Origin: Firmicutes bacterium UBA1535
GTDB taxonomy: Bacteria; Bacillota; Clostridia; Tissierellales; Sedimentibacteraceae
Length of the DNA stretch: 13,797 nucleotides
Direction: 5' to 3'
Assembly (NCBI GenBank): GCA_002323775.1
Contig: DCPV01000091.1
Location: forward strand, 2,621-16,417
The notes beneath the pieces were generated by a model, which had not been told where the DNA came from, searched no databases, and saw nothing but the letters and a program-made list of their open reading frames with translations. Shown piece after piece: positions 7,276-13,552 of the stretch. Each line of letters starts with the position of its first letter. The stretch's first letter is position 1. The position numbers were made by a program, and so were the translations under genes.

Positions 7276-8955
7276 TTAAGCATTTTTATTAGATTCAATT
7301 AGTTCCTTTGCGTTATTTAGGGATTTTTGTGTTATGTTCATACCGCTTAAAAGTCTTGCAATTTCATTAGTTTTTTCGTTATCATTTAATTTTTTTACAA
7401 TACTTATTGTTTCATTTGATGAGCTGTTTTTTTCTATCATAAAATGATTATCAGATATCGAAGCAATTTGCGGAGAATGTGTTACACATATAACTTGGCT
7501 ATTTTTTGAAATAAACTTCATCTTATTTCCTGCCATTTGTGAAGTCTTTCCACTAATTCCAGTATCAATTTCATCAAAAACTAAGCTTGTAATAAAGTCA
7601 TTATCACAGCTTAATTTCTTTATGGCAAGCATTATTCTTGATGCTTCGCCGCCAGAAACTATTTTATGTATAGCGTTTAAGTCAGCTCCGGCATTAGTTG
7701 ACATTAAAAATTCAATATCATCTAATCCATTTGATGAAAAATCATTTTTTGCATCAAATTTGACTTTAAATTGAATATTTTTCATATTTAAGTCTTCTAG
7801 CTCTACTGCCATATTTTTCTCAAGAAAATCTGCTGCATTTTTTCTTAAATCAGTCATTGTAGAAGCTGTTTTAATTAAATCAGCTTTTGTAGACTGCAAT
7901 TCTTTATTTAACGAATTTAATTTACTTTCAGCATCAAGCAGTATATTGTATTCATTTTGAACACTTTCTTTATATTCATTGATTTTACTTATATTATAAC
8001 CATATTTTCTCTTTAAACTATTTATGAGAGAAATTCTGTCCTCAACTTCCTCTAATCTTTGATTATCAAGCTCTAAATTGTCAGAATAATCAATTATATC
8101 AAAGCCTAAATCTTGCAGTTCATCTATTATAAAGTCAAATCTTTCGATATATTTATTTATATTATCATCATAATTTTTAATTTTATTTAATAAGCTATAT
8201 GAGCTATTGATATTATTTATAGCAGAATTATCATTTTTTACAAGTTTCTTTTCAATTTCGAACAAAGAAGCTTGTATTTCTTTCATATTTGATAGTTTTT
8301 TAAGCTCCTTAATCAAATTATCTTCTTCATCCTCCTGCAAGGATGCTTCTTCTATCTCATTTATCTCGTAGCTATACTGCTCTAATTTTTTATCCTTATT
8401 ATATAGCTTGTCCGTCAAACTGCCTATTTCTGACAGTTTTTTTCTATACGTACCATAAAGCAATTCATATTCAGATAAAACTGGAGTAATTTCTTTATTT
8501 ATTAAGTTGTCCAATAAAATAATATGATTTTCTTTCTTATAAATATATTGCTGTTCAAATTGTCCATATATATCTAAAAGAAAAATTCCCAGCTCTTTCA
8601 ATATATTTATAGATACTACATTATTATTTATTTTGTTTATACTTTTTCCAGTATCTAAAAGTTCTCTTGAAATTATAAGAAAATCATCATCTTCAATAAA
8701 TATGTTATTTTCATTTAAAAATTTACTTGCCTTTATATTTTTAGAAATATCAAACGCAGCACTCAAAAAAGCGCTTTTGCAATCTTTTCTTATCAGTTCT
8801 TTGCTTGCTCTTGAGCCAATAATTAAAAACAAAGCTTCAATTAGAATAGATTTTCCCGCTCCAGTTTCTCCTGTGATGATATTGAAGCCCTTAGTAAAAT
8901 CTATCGATACATCCTTAAAAACAGCTAAATTTTTTATACTTAAATTCAATAACAT
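7276..8955 (-). CDS. recN: DNA repair protein RecN
   Basis: This 559-residue SMC-like ATPase has the normal RecN length. Walker A is GETGAGKS at 29-36. The centre (about 150-380) is charged and Glu/Lys/Asn-rich, consistent with the coiled coil. The ABC signature SGGEASR starts near 434, Walker B SLVFDEID spans about 457-464, and the switch His is near 493 (CVTHSPQIA). RecN is recruited early to double-strand breaks and helps hold and align DNA ends for RecA-dependent repair. ATG at 8955 has GGGAG about eight bases upstream. An upstream TTG at 8970 overlaps that site and is unlikely. Only 20 bases separate it from argR, so the two are probably co-transcribed, as in Bacillus (ahrC-recN). Confidence 0.98.
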   Translation of the reverse strand: MLLNLSIKNLAVFKDVSIDFTKGFNIITGETGAGKSILIEALFLIIGSRASKELIRKDCKSAFLSAAFDISKNIKASKFLNENNIFIEDDDFLIISRELLDTGKSINKINNNVVSINILKELGIFLLDIYGQFEQQYIYKKENHIILLDNLINKEITPVLSEYELLYGTYRKKLSEIGSLTDKLYNKDKKLEQYSYEINEIEEASLQEDEEDNLIKELKKLSNMKEIQASLFEIEKKLVKNDNSAINNINSSYSLLNKIKNYDDNINKYIERFDFIIDELQDLGFDIIDYSDNLELDNQRLEEVEDRISLINSLKRKYGYNISKINEYKESVQNEYNILLDAESKLNSLNKELQSTKADLIKTASTMTDLRKNAADFLEKNMAVELEDLNMKNIQFKVKFDAKNDFSSNGLDDIEFLMSTNAGADLNAIHKIVSGGEASRIMLAIKKLSCDNDFITSLVFDEIDTGISGKTSQMAGNKMKFISKNSQVICVTHSPQIASISDNHFMIEKNSSSNETISIVKKLNDNEKTNEIARLLSGMNITQKSLNNAKELIESNKNA

Positions 8956-8975
8956 AAAATATTCTCCCAAATAGC

Positions 8976-9428
8976 TTATCTTATAACTTTTCTGAATTCT
9001 TCCATTATTTCTTCAACAGCTTCTAAACTTTTTATAGCAACAAATACGCTGTCATTACCAGCTAAAGTGCCGACTACATTTTCTAATCCCATATAATCAA
9101 TAGCTGAAGCGCATATTTGTGCCGCTCCCGGTATTGTTTTAACTATAATTATGTTCATAGCATCATCAATTGAAACAACTGAATTTTCAAACATTTTATT
9201 TAATCTTTCAGCTATACCTTCTTGACTTTGTGCAATTGTCGCATATTTTTGCTTACCACTTTTTGACACAGTTTTGATAAGTCTAAGCTCTTTAATATCT
9301 CTTGAAATTGTAGCTTGAGTAACATCAATATTTATAGCCTTTAAGCCATCTGCTAATTCCTCTTGTGTTTCAATCTCCGATGATGTTATCATCTCTAAAA
9401 TTTTTAATTGTCTTGTGTATTTTTTCAT
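8976..9428 (-). CDS. argR: Arginine repressor ArgR/AhrC with altered ligand motif
   Basis: This 150-residue protein has the ArgR length and both domains: an N-terminal winged helix (about 1-70, with VTQATISRDIKELRL) and a C-terminal hexamerisation and arginine-binding domain (about 78-150, with PGAAQICASAID and the GTLAGNDSVF loop). With arginine bound, family members bind paired ARG boxes and control arginine biosynthesis and catabolism. The normal ligand motif is GTIAGDDT. Here the first Asp is Asn125 (codon AAT), a change that could affect ligand preference. The ATG at 9428 lacks a clearly spaced ribosome binding site: AAAGGA is 13 bases away, and AAGAAG is close but weak. A palindromic AT-rich site upstream may be its own operator. 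It lies before recN as usual. Confidence 0.96.
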   Translation of the reverse strand: MKKYTRQLKILEMITSSEIETQEELADGLKAINIDVTQATISRDIKELRLIKTVSKSGKQKYATIAQSQEGIAERLNKMFENSVVSIDDAMNIIIVKTIPGAAQICASAIDYMGLENVVGTLAGNDSVFVAIKSLEAVEEIMEEFRKVIR

Positions 9429-9454
9429 TTTCTTCTTATTTTCCTTTCTTCTAT

Positions 9455-9484
9455 AACAATAGAATAATGTTGTTTTGTATTATA
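9455..9484 (-). promoter_or_regulatory. Candidate argR -10 region and ARG-box-like palindrome
   Basis: The minus strand has TATAAT at 9479-9484 without a good -35. Just downstream lies a 17-base imperfect palindrome (plus strand aacaatagaataatgtt, 9455-9471) containing AATAAT, as in ARG boxes. Location between promoter and start codon suits autoregulation, but the match is loose. Confidence 0.25.
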
Positions 9485-9495
9485 ATATATTTTTT

Positions 9496-9511
9496 TAGCT
9501 CTGCTGAGCTA
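9496..9511. repeat. Short palindromic hairpin upstream of argR
   Basis: TAGCTC (9496-9501) pairs with GAGCTA (9506-9511) around TGCT. It overlaps the place where the argR -35 box would lie and is followed on the minus strand by A residues rather than T, so it is not a normal terminator for tlyA. Confidence 0.4.
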
Positions 9512-9534
9512 CTAAAGTATTTCTTCAAAATGAC

Positions 9535-9568
9535 TTAAAAGTCTCTCCAAAGACCTAAAGACTTTTAA
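9535..9568 (-). terminator. Stem-loop over the tlyA stop codon
   Basis: ttaaaagtct (9535-9544) and agacttttaa (9559-9568) form a perfect 10-bp stem with a 14-base loop that contains the tlyA stop. The second arm on the minus strand ends in TTTTAA, but there is no long U-tract, so it is either a weak terminator or a 3'-end stabilising structure. Confidence 0.35.
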
Positions 9569-10358
9569 AAGATTCATTTGTTATTTTTTTAATTATCTCA
9601 TGTAGGTTATTTTCAAAAGCAGTATTCATCTTGTCGCATCTCACATGGACAAGGTACTCTATATTTCCATCTCCACCAGTAATCGGAGAATAAATAATAT
9701 CATTTATAAATAATTTATTATCAAAAAAATACTTATGTACTTTTTCAAGTATACTAACGTGCATTTTTTTATCTTTTACAATTCCATTTTTACCTACATT
9801 ACCTTTGCCAGCCTCGAATTGTGGTTTAACTAGGGCTACAACATCTGTGTTTTCATTACAAATTTCGACAATTTTAGGTATGATTAGCTCTAAAGATATA
9901 AAGGAAACATCAACACAGACAAAATCAATTTTTTCTTTAAATATCCCCACATCAATATATCTAAAGTTTGTCCTTTCCATTGATATAACTCTTTTATCAT
10001 TTAGCAAAGTCTCTGCTAATTGATTTCTTCCTGAGTCTATTGCGTACACTAAAGAACAGCCATTTTTAAGCATGAAGTCAGTAAAGCCCCCTGTAGAAGC
10101 ACCTACATCAACGCAAACTTTATCTTTTAAATCTATGTTAAATTCTTCTACTGCTTTTTTTAGCTTAAATGCTGCACGGCTTACAAATTCAACTTCTGGT
10201 AAATCAATCTTTATTTCACATTGCTCATCAAATACTGCACTTGGCTTGTTTACTAACTTGCCATCTACATGGACTGTATTTGAAATTATCATTTGCTTAG
10301 CTTTTTCTCTGCTCTTAGCTAGTCCTAAATTAAACATCAAAACATCTAATCTGTCCAT
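9555..10358 (-). CDS. tlyA: TlyA-family rRNA 2'-O-methyltransferase
   Basis: This 267-residue protein has the TlyA layout: an N-terminal S4 RNA-binding domain (about 1-60, with SREKAKQMIISNTVHVDG) and a Rossmann methyltransferase of the FtsJ type, with the SAM loop DVGASTGGFTDF at 84-95 and LVKPQFEAGKG at 177-187. In mycobacteria TlyA 2'-O-methylates 16S and 23S rRNA; proteins annotated as hemolysin A belong here. ATG at 10358 lies seven bases after the xseB stop, with AAGGAA inside the xseB end. In Bacillus and many Clostridia ispA and dxs lie between xseB and this gene (yqxC), and none is present here. The rRNA target is inferred from family members. Confidence 0.92.
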   Translation of the reverse strand: MDRLDVLMFNLGLAKSREKAKQMIISNTVHVDGKLVNKPSAVFDEQCEIKIDLPEVEFVSRAAFKLKKAVEEFNIDLKDKVCVDVGASTGGFTDFMLKNGCSLVYAIDSGRNQLAETLLNDKRVISMERTNFRYIDVGIFKEKIDFVCVDVSFISLELIIPKIVEICNENTDVVALVKPQFEAGKGNVGKNGIVKDKKMHVSILEKVHKYFFDNKLFINDIIYSPITGGDGNIEYLVHVRCDKMNTAFENNLHEIIKKITNESFKSL

Positions 10359-10365
10359 TTGCTAT

Positions 10366-10557
10366 TTATTCCTTGCCATCTATTATTTTTATTCTATTCT
10401 GTGTTTCCTCAAGCTTTTTAATACAATAATTATATGCAAGTATACCCTTTTCATAATTTTCGATTAAATCATCTAAATTCATATGCTTTCCATTGTCAAA
10501 TTCATCAACCGTAACCTTTAAAACTTCCATAGCTTCTTCAAAGCTTTCAAAATTCAT
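10366..10557 (-). CDS. xseB: Exodeoxyribonuclease VII small subunit
   Basis: This 63-residue helical protein matches XseB in length and pattern (FEEAMEVLKVTVDEFDNGKHMNLDDLIENYEKG), with a short acidic N-terminal helix and a second helix containing YEKGILAYNYCIKKLEE. It forms a complex with XseA that degrades single-stranded DNA in both directions. The start is ATG at 10557 with AAGGAG six bases upstream. An upstream extension to 10590 would read through a strong hairpin and the ribosome binding site, so I reject it. It is separated from xseA by 69 bases rather than the usual overlap, and that space holds two hairpins. Confidence 0.93.
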   Translation of the reverse strand: MNFESFEEAMEVLKVTVDEFDNGKHMNLDDLIENYEKGILAYNYCIKKLEETQNRIKIIDGKE

Positions 10558-10576
10558 ATTATGCTCCTTGTATATC

Positions 10577-10593
10577 GTCTTGCTTGGCAAGAC
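10577..10593 (-). repeat. Hairpin between xseA and xseB, copy of the leader hairpin
   Basis: gtcttgc (10577-10583) pairs with gcaagac (10587-10593) around a 3-base loop, just before the xseB ribosome binding site. Core and flanks, CGTCTTG-N5-CAAGACA, are the same as at 12860-12878. Only the loop and one base pair differ, and the pair change (C-G here, T-A there) preserves pairing. Confidence 0.6.
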
Positions 10594-10607
10594 ACAATGT
10601 CCATAGA

Positions 10608-10622
10608 GCGAACAAAGCTCGC
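10608..10622 (-). repeat. Second hairpin in the xseA-xseB gap
   Basis: On the minus strand GCGAGC and GTTCGC enclose TTT and form a 6-bp stem with one G-U wobble. The wobble works only in minus-strand RNA, since the plus strand would have an A-C mismatch. It starts four bases after the xseA stop. The flank TTCGCTCTAT is also found in the leader hairpin at 12725-12745. Confidence 0.45.
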
Positions 10623-10626
10623 CTTT

Positions 10627-11805
10627 TTATAAGACATTAGTTATTTCTGCTTCTATACTAAATTTGTCAAACATTATTTTGATTTTTTCACCTGTATTTA
10701 CATTATCCACGCTTTTTATAAGATTATTATCCTTATCAAAAATCAAGGAATATCCATTTTTAAGCTGTTTCCTATAATCATGACCTAAAATTCTCTCATA
10801 CATTAAATTTAAACTGTTTAGCTTCTTGCTTAACTCGTTATCCTTATGGTTTGACAGCTTTGTTTTTTGCATATCACATTGATTTTTCAGCATTATAATA
10901 ATATTTTGCGGATTATGCGTTTTTAAAATATATTGATAAGTATTTAAGCTTGCTTCAATATATTTTAGCTCGTTTTTTGTTTTAACAACTAATTCTTTGA
11001 AATATGCTTCTAATTGCAGATTTATATTCTTATATCCTCGTATTATGTATTCAGCAGCTGCTGTAGGAGTATGACAATGCACGTCAGCTGTGTAGTCTGA
11101 CAATGTTATATCAGTATCATGTCCTATACCAGTTACTACCGGAATTTTAGACATAAAAATACCCTCTGCTACTTCAAGCTCATTAAACACCTTTAAATCC
11201 TCTGAGCTTCCTCCGCCTCTGGCTATGAGAATAATATCAACAATTTCCTCATCATTAAAGTGCTTTATTGCACGAATAATGCTATCCTTAGCATTTTCAC
11301 CTTGAACAAGACAATCGTAAATAGATATGTCAAGACCTGCATTTACCATATTAAAGCTTCTTATAATATCTTGAACAGCCGCTCCATTTTTAGAGGTTAC
11401 AACACCTATTTTAGATGGAAGCAAAGGAATTTCCTTATTTTTATCAAACAAGCCTCTTTCCTTTAGCTTAGCCTTTAAAAGCTCAAGTTCCTTAAAGATA
11501 TTGCCAAGCCCTGTTTTTTCAATATTATTTACAACAATTTGATAAGTACCTCTAGCCTCATATACTTCAAGCTTTCCATTAACAATGACTTTATCACCAT
11601 CAGATACATTTTCATCCGGATAACAACATACACAGCTTATAGCAGAGCTTTCATCTTTTAGCGTAAAAAAAGTATAGCCTGTTTTACTAATCTTAATATT
11701 AGAAACTTCCCCTTCAACATAAAGATTATAGAATATGCTATTGCTTTTTAACAAGTTCTTCACATATTGATTTAGCATGGATACTTTAATTGGCTTTAAT
11801 TTCAT
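10627..11805 (-). CDS. xseA: Exodeoxyribonuclease VII large subunit
   Basis: This 392-residue protein has the XseA architecture: an N-terminal OB-fold (about 5-100, YVEGEVSNIKISKTGYTFFTLKD) and the catalytic domain with KIGVVTSKNGAAVQDI (132-147), ARGGGSSEDL (195-204) and GIGHDTDITLSDYTAD (226-241), followed by a helical C-terminal part that is a little shorter than in many relatives. With XseB it trims single-stranded DNA to oligonucleotides in repair. The start is ATG at 11805, with AAGGA eleven bases upstream. An in-frame TTG three codons earlier is only two bases from that site. In Bacillus folD lies between nusB and xseA. Here that space is a 51-base gap filled by one hairpin. Confidence 0.96.
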   Translation of the reverse strand: MKLKPIKVSMLNQYVKNLLKSNSIFYNLYVEGEVSNIKISKTGYTFFTLKDESSAISCVCCYPDENVSDGDKVIVNGKLEVYEARGTYQIVVNNIEKTGLGNIFKELELLKAKLKERGLFDKNKEIPLLPSKIGVVTSKNGAAVQDIIRSFNMVNAGLDISIYDCLVQGENAKDSIIRAIKHFNDEEIVDIILIARGGGSSEDLKVFNELEVAEGIFMSKIPVVTGIGHDTDITLSDYTADVHCHTPTAAAEYIIRGYKNINLQLEAYFKELVVKTKNELKYIEASLNTYQYILKTHNPQNIIIMLKNQCDMQKTKLSNHKDNELSKKLNSLNLMYERILGHDYRKQLKNGYSLIFDKDNNLIKSVDNVNTGEKIKIMFDKFSIEAEITNVL

Positions 11806-11823
11806 TTTATACAAATTCCTTTA

Positions 11824-11864
11824 TTTAAAATGTTTACATATCGTGCATACAAACGCATTTTAAA
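11824..11864 (-). repeat. Long stem-loop filling the nusB-xseA gap
   Basis: Outer arms tttaaaat (11824-11831) and attttaaa (11857-11864) pair perfectly. An inner 9-bp stem with three G-U or U-G wobbles in minus-strand RNA (11832-11840 with 11846-11854) closes on a 5-base loop, leaving a 2-base bulge. The structure begins right after the nusB stop and ends shortly before the xseA ribosome binding site. There is no U-tract, so it may stabilise or space the message rather than end it. Confidence 0.5.
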
Positions 11865-11865
11865 C

Positions 11866-12294
11866 TTACAAGCTTCTGCATACAGAACCTAGTATCCCGT
11901 TTATGAATTTATATGATTCATCAGCAGAATATTTTTTGCTTATTTTTACAGCCTCATTGATTGATGTAGCATTTGGAATAAGCTCATTATATAGTATTTC
12001 TGCCAATGCAACTCGAAGTATCGACAAGTCAATCTTAGCAATTCTGTTAATTTTCCATGTTTTTGAATTATCCTCGATTTTCTTGTCAATAGTTTCCAAG
12101 TTATTTATAATATCAAGCACTGTTTTATCAAGGTAATTAATGTCAATAGCTTCAATATTAAACGTTAAATCATCTGAATCTTCATTTGCAAAATGATCCA
12201 GATATTCTTGAACAAATTTAATATCATATACATTTCCTATATCCATAGAATATAGTATTTTTATTGCTTCTTCTCTAGTAATTTTTCTATTCAT
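11866..12294 (-). CDS. nusB: Transcription antitermination factor NusB
   Basis: This 142-residue all-helical protein has the NusB length and its conserved C-terminal segments IDLSILRVALAEILY (88-102) and ATSINEAVKISKKYSADESYKFINGILGSV (109-138). NusB binds NusE (ribosomal protein S10) and the boxA RNA of rRNA leaders to prevent premature termination. The start ATG directly abuts the TAA of the Asp23-family gene (no intervening base), and the ribosome binding site is weak, so translational coupling is likely. The Asp23-nusB pair equals yqhY-nusB in Bacillus. Confidence 0.96.
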   Translation of the reverse strand: MNRKITREEAIKILYSMDIGNVYDIKFVQEYLDHFANEDSDDLTFNIEAIDINYLDKTVLDIINNLETIDKKIEDNSKTWKINRIAKIDLSILRVALAEILYNELIPNATSINEAVKISKKYSADESYKFINGILGSVCRSL

Positions 12295-12681
12295 TTATTG
12301 ATTCTCTTCGTCTTTTTTTTCTATTTTTTCGGTTACAATATTTTGAACATGAATATTTACAACAGAAACTGTTAAATCCGTCATAGTCTCAACTTCTTTT
12401 TTAACAGTTCTTTGTATCTCGGCTGCAACATCATTAATCTTGCATCCATAAACCACATTAATAAAGATATCCAGTGTCACTACATTTTCTTCTATAACAA
12501 CCTTAACACCCTTTGAATAATTGTTTTTTGATGAAAATAAATTTGAAAAGCCTTCAACTAAACCAGTGTGCATGCTATGTACACCCTTAACACCTGTAGT
12601 TGCTATACCAGCTATTATAGTTACTACTTCATCAGAAATCTTTACTTGACCATCTTCAAAAACTTGATTTTTTTCTGTCAT
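12295..12681 (-). CDS. Asp23/Gls24 (YqhY-like) envelope-stress family protein
   Basis: This 128-residue protein belongs to the Asp23/Gls24 family (DUF322): GQVKISDEVVTIIAGIATTGVKGVHSM near the start, then GVKVVIEENVVTLDIFINVVYG and a C-terminal VNIHVQNIV strand. YqhY in Bacillus, the gene before nusB, is the direct positional match. There it is linked to acetyl-CoA carboxylase and fatty-acid control together with accBC, which are not seen here. Biochemical function is not settled. The start is ATG at 12681 after an AAGGA element about ten bases upstream. It is the first gene after a sigma-A-like promoter and a long structured leader. Confidence 0.92.
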   Translation of the reverse strand: MTEKNQVFEDGQVKISDEVVTIIAGIATTGVKGVHSMHTGLVEGFSNLFSSKNNYSKGVKVVIEENVVTLDIFINVVYGCKINDVAAEIQRTVKKEVETMTDLTVSVVNIHVQNIVTEKIEKKDEENQ

Positions 12682-12709
12682 ATTAAAACCATCCTTTCTT
12701 TAATAAAAA

Positions 12710-12877
12710 GTGAACTGCGTTCACAGAGCAAACTCTATTCGCTCTATAGAAGAATCATTCCGATTCTTCAGTCATTAAATTGGAAGAAAAATTTCCAATT
12801 TAATAAAAAGCATACAAACTAATAACAAATAGTAAAACTAAGTGTTATTAGTTTACTTGCGTCTTGTCGCACAAGAC
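12710..12877 (-). promoter_or_regulatory. Structured leader of six consecutive hairpins before Asp23-nusB
   Basis: Six stems tile most of this stretch. In order of transcription they are 12861-12877 (7 bp, loop 3), 12816-12854 (12 bp, loop 15), 12774-12804 (12 bp, loop 7), 12749-12769 (8 bp, loop 5), 12725-12745 (8 bp including a G-U pair that forms only in minus-strand RNA, loop 5) and 12710-12724 (6 bp, loop 3, then TTTTT). The last could serve as an attenuator just before the ribosome binding site. A 12-base word, tttaataaaaag, occurs at 12699-12710 and 12799-12810, exactly 100 bases apart. No known riboswitch or T-box motif was recognised. Spacing from the promoter implies that RNA would begin at or near the first stem. 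Confidence 0.6.
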
Positions 12878-12883
12878 ATTATA

Positions 12884-12912
12884 ATTATAACAGAGAACTT
12901 AAAATTTTACAA
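12884..12912 (-). promoter_or_regulatory. Sigma-A-like promoter for the Asp23-nusB-xse block
   Basis: On the minus strand TTGTAA (12907-12912) and TATAAT (12884-12889) are 17 bases apart, a near-consensus vegetative promoter. The -35 overlaps the last codons and stop of spoIIIAH, separating housekeeping genes from the sporulation operon. The predicted start is near 12877, giving a leader of about 195 bases. Confidence 0.6.
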
Positions 12913-13533
12913 TTCTTTATTATTAAATTTTACAATTTTTATTTGCTGAGGATCAAATTTTGTTTCAGACATTACAACATCAAGTATTTTAAGTGCATCT
13001 GCTTTTTCAATATCTCTATCGGCTACGATTTTTATACTATTTGTGCTAACTATACAAACAAAATTATTATAGCCCTTAGATTTAAGCATCAATTCTACAC
13101 TGCTTTCCATTTGAATTTGCTGGTTTTTAGCCACGAGCAAATCTTCAAATTTATCCTTTGCGTCCTGTGATATTGTCGGACTTGAAATAGTTCTTTCTAT
13201 CTGATCAACGATTTCTAAATTGCTTTTTGCCTTGCTTATTTTGAAATTTTCAAAGCTTACATCCAGATTATCATTATTTGAAGATACATTAAGTATACCT
13301 GTATCACCTGTATTATCAGAGTTACCATTGTTTAAAATATCCCCTAAATCAGTCTTATCTGTTACGTCACTCGTTAATTTTGCAAATTCCTCTTGTCTTT
13401 TTTGCAATGTAGCTTCATCAAAAATCTGTCCTTCCTTATCAGCATTTTTTGACATAATTAAATTTATGTAACCTATAATCAATATTAATGCTAATGATGT
13501 TAAAAATATGAACGTCTCCTTTTTAAATGTCAT
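12907..13533 (-). CDS. spoIIIAH: SpoIIIAH, stage III sporulation protein
   Basis: This 208-residue protein has a short cytoplasmic start, one membrane segment (about 6-27) and a long extracytoplasmic part: an Asp/Asn-rich linker (about 45-100) and a C-terminal ring-building domain (about 115-205, with VELMLKSKGYNNFVCIVS and ADALKILDVVM) of the YscJ/FliF-like fold. SpoIIIAH is made in the mother cell and binds SpoIIQ from the forespore to bridge the two membranes in the feeding-tube complex. ATG at 13533 has AAGGGGG nearby. An upstream in-frame extension to 13569 overlaps the end of spoIIIAG and lacks a better site. It closes the spoIIIA operon. Confidence 0.93.
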   Translation of the reverse strand: MTFKKETFIFLTSLALILIIGYINLIMSKNADKEGQIFDEATLQKRQEEFAKLTSDVTDKTDLGDILNNGNSDNTGDTGILNVSSNNDNLDVSFENFKISKAKSNLEIVDQIERTISSPTISQDAKDKFEDLLVAKNQQIQMESSVELMLKSKGYNNFVCIVSTNSIKIVADRDIEKADALKILDVVMSETKFDPQQIKIVKFNNKEL

Positions 13534-13552
13534 TTCAATTTCCCCCTTTTTA

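Noticed and set aside
12710..12724. Strong intrinsic terminator ending the spoIIIA transcript
   Set aside because: The stem is only 6 bp with five U, and it lies just before the Asp23 ribosome binding site. A partial attenuator fits better.
12568..12822. Plus-strand frame across the Asp23 start and leader
   Set aside because: It overlaps a well-supported minus-strand gene and a hairpin array, has no ribosome binding site and resembles no family. Other plus-strand frames in the window are similar shadows of real genes.
12710..12877. CRISPR array, T-box or known riboswitch
   Set aside because: The stems differ in sequence and spacing, there are no equal repeats with spacers, and no T-box or riboswitch core motif was seen.
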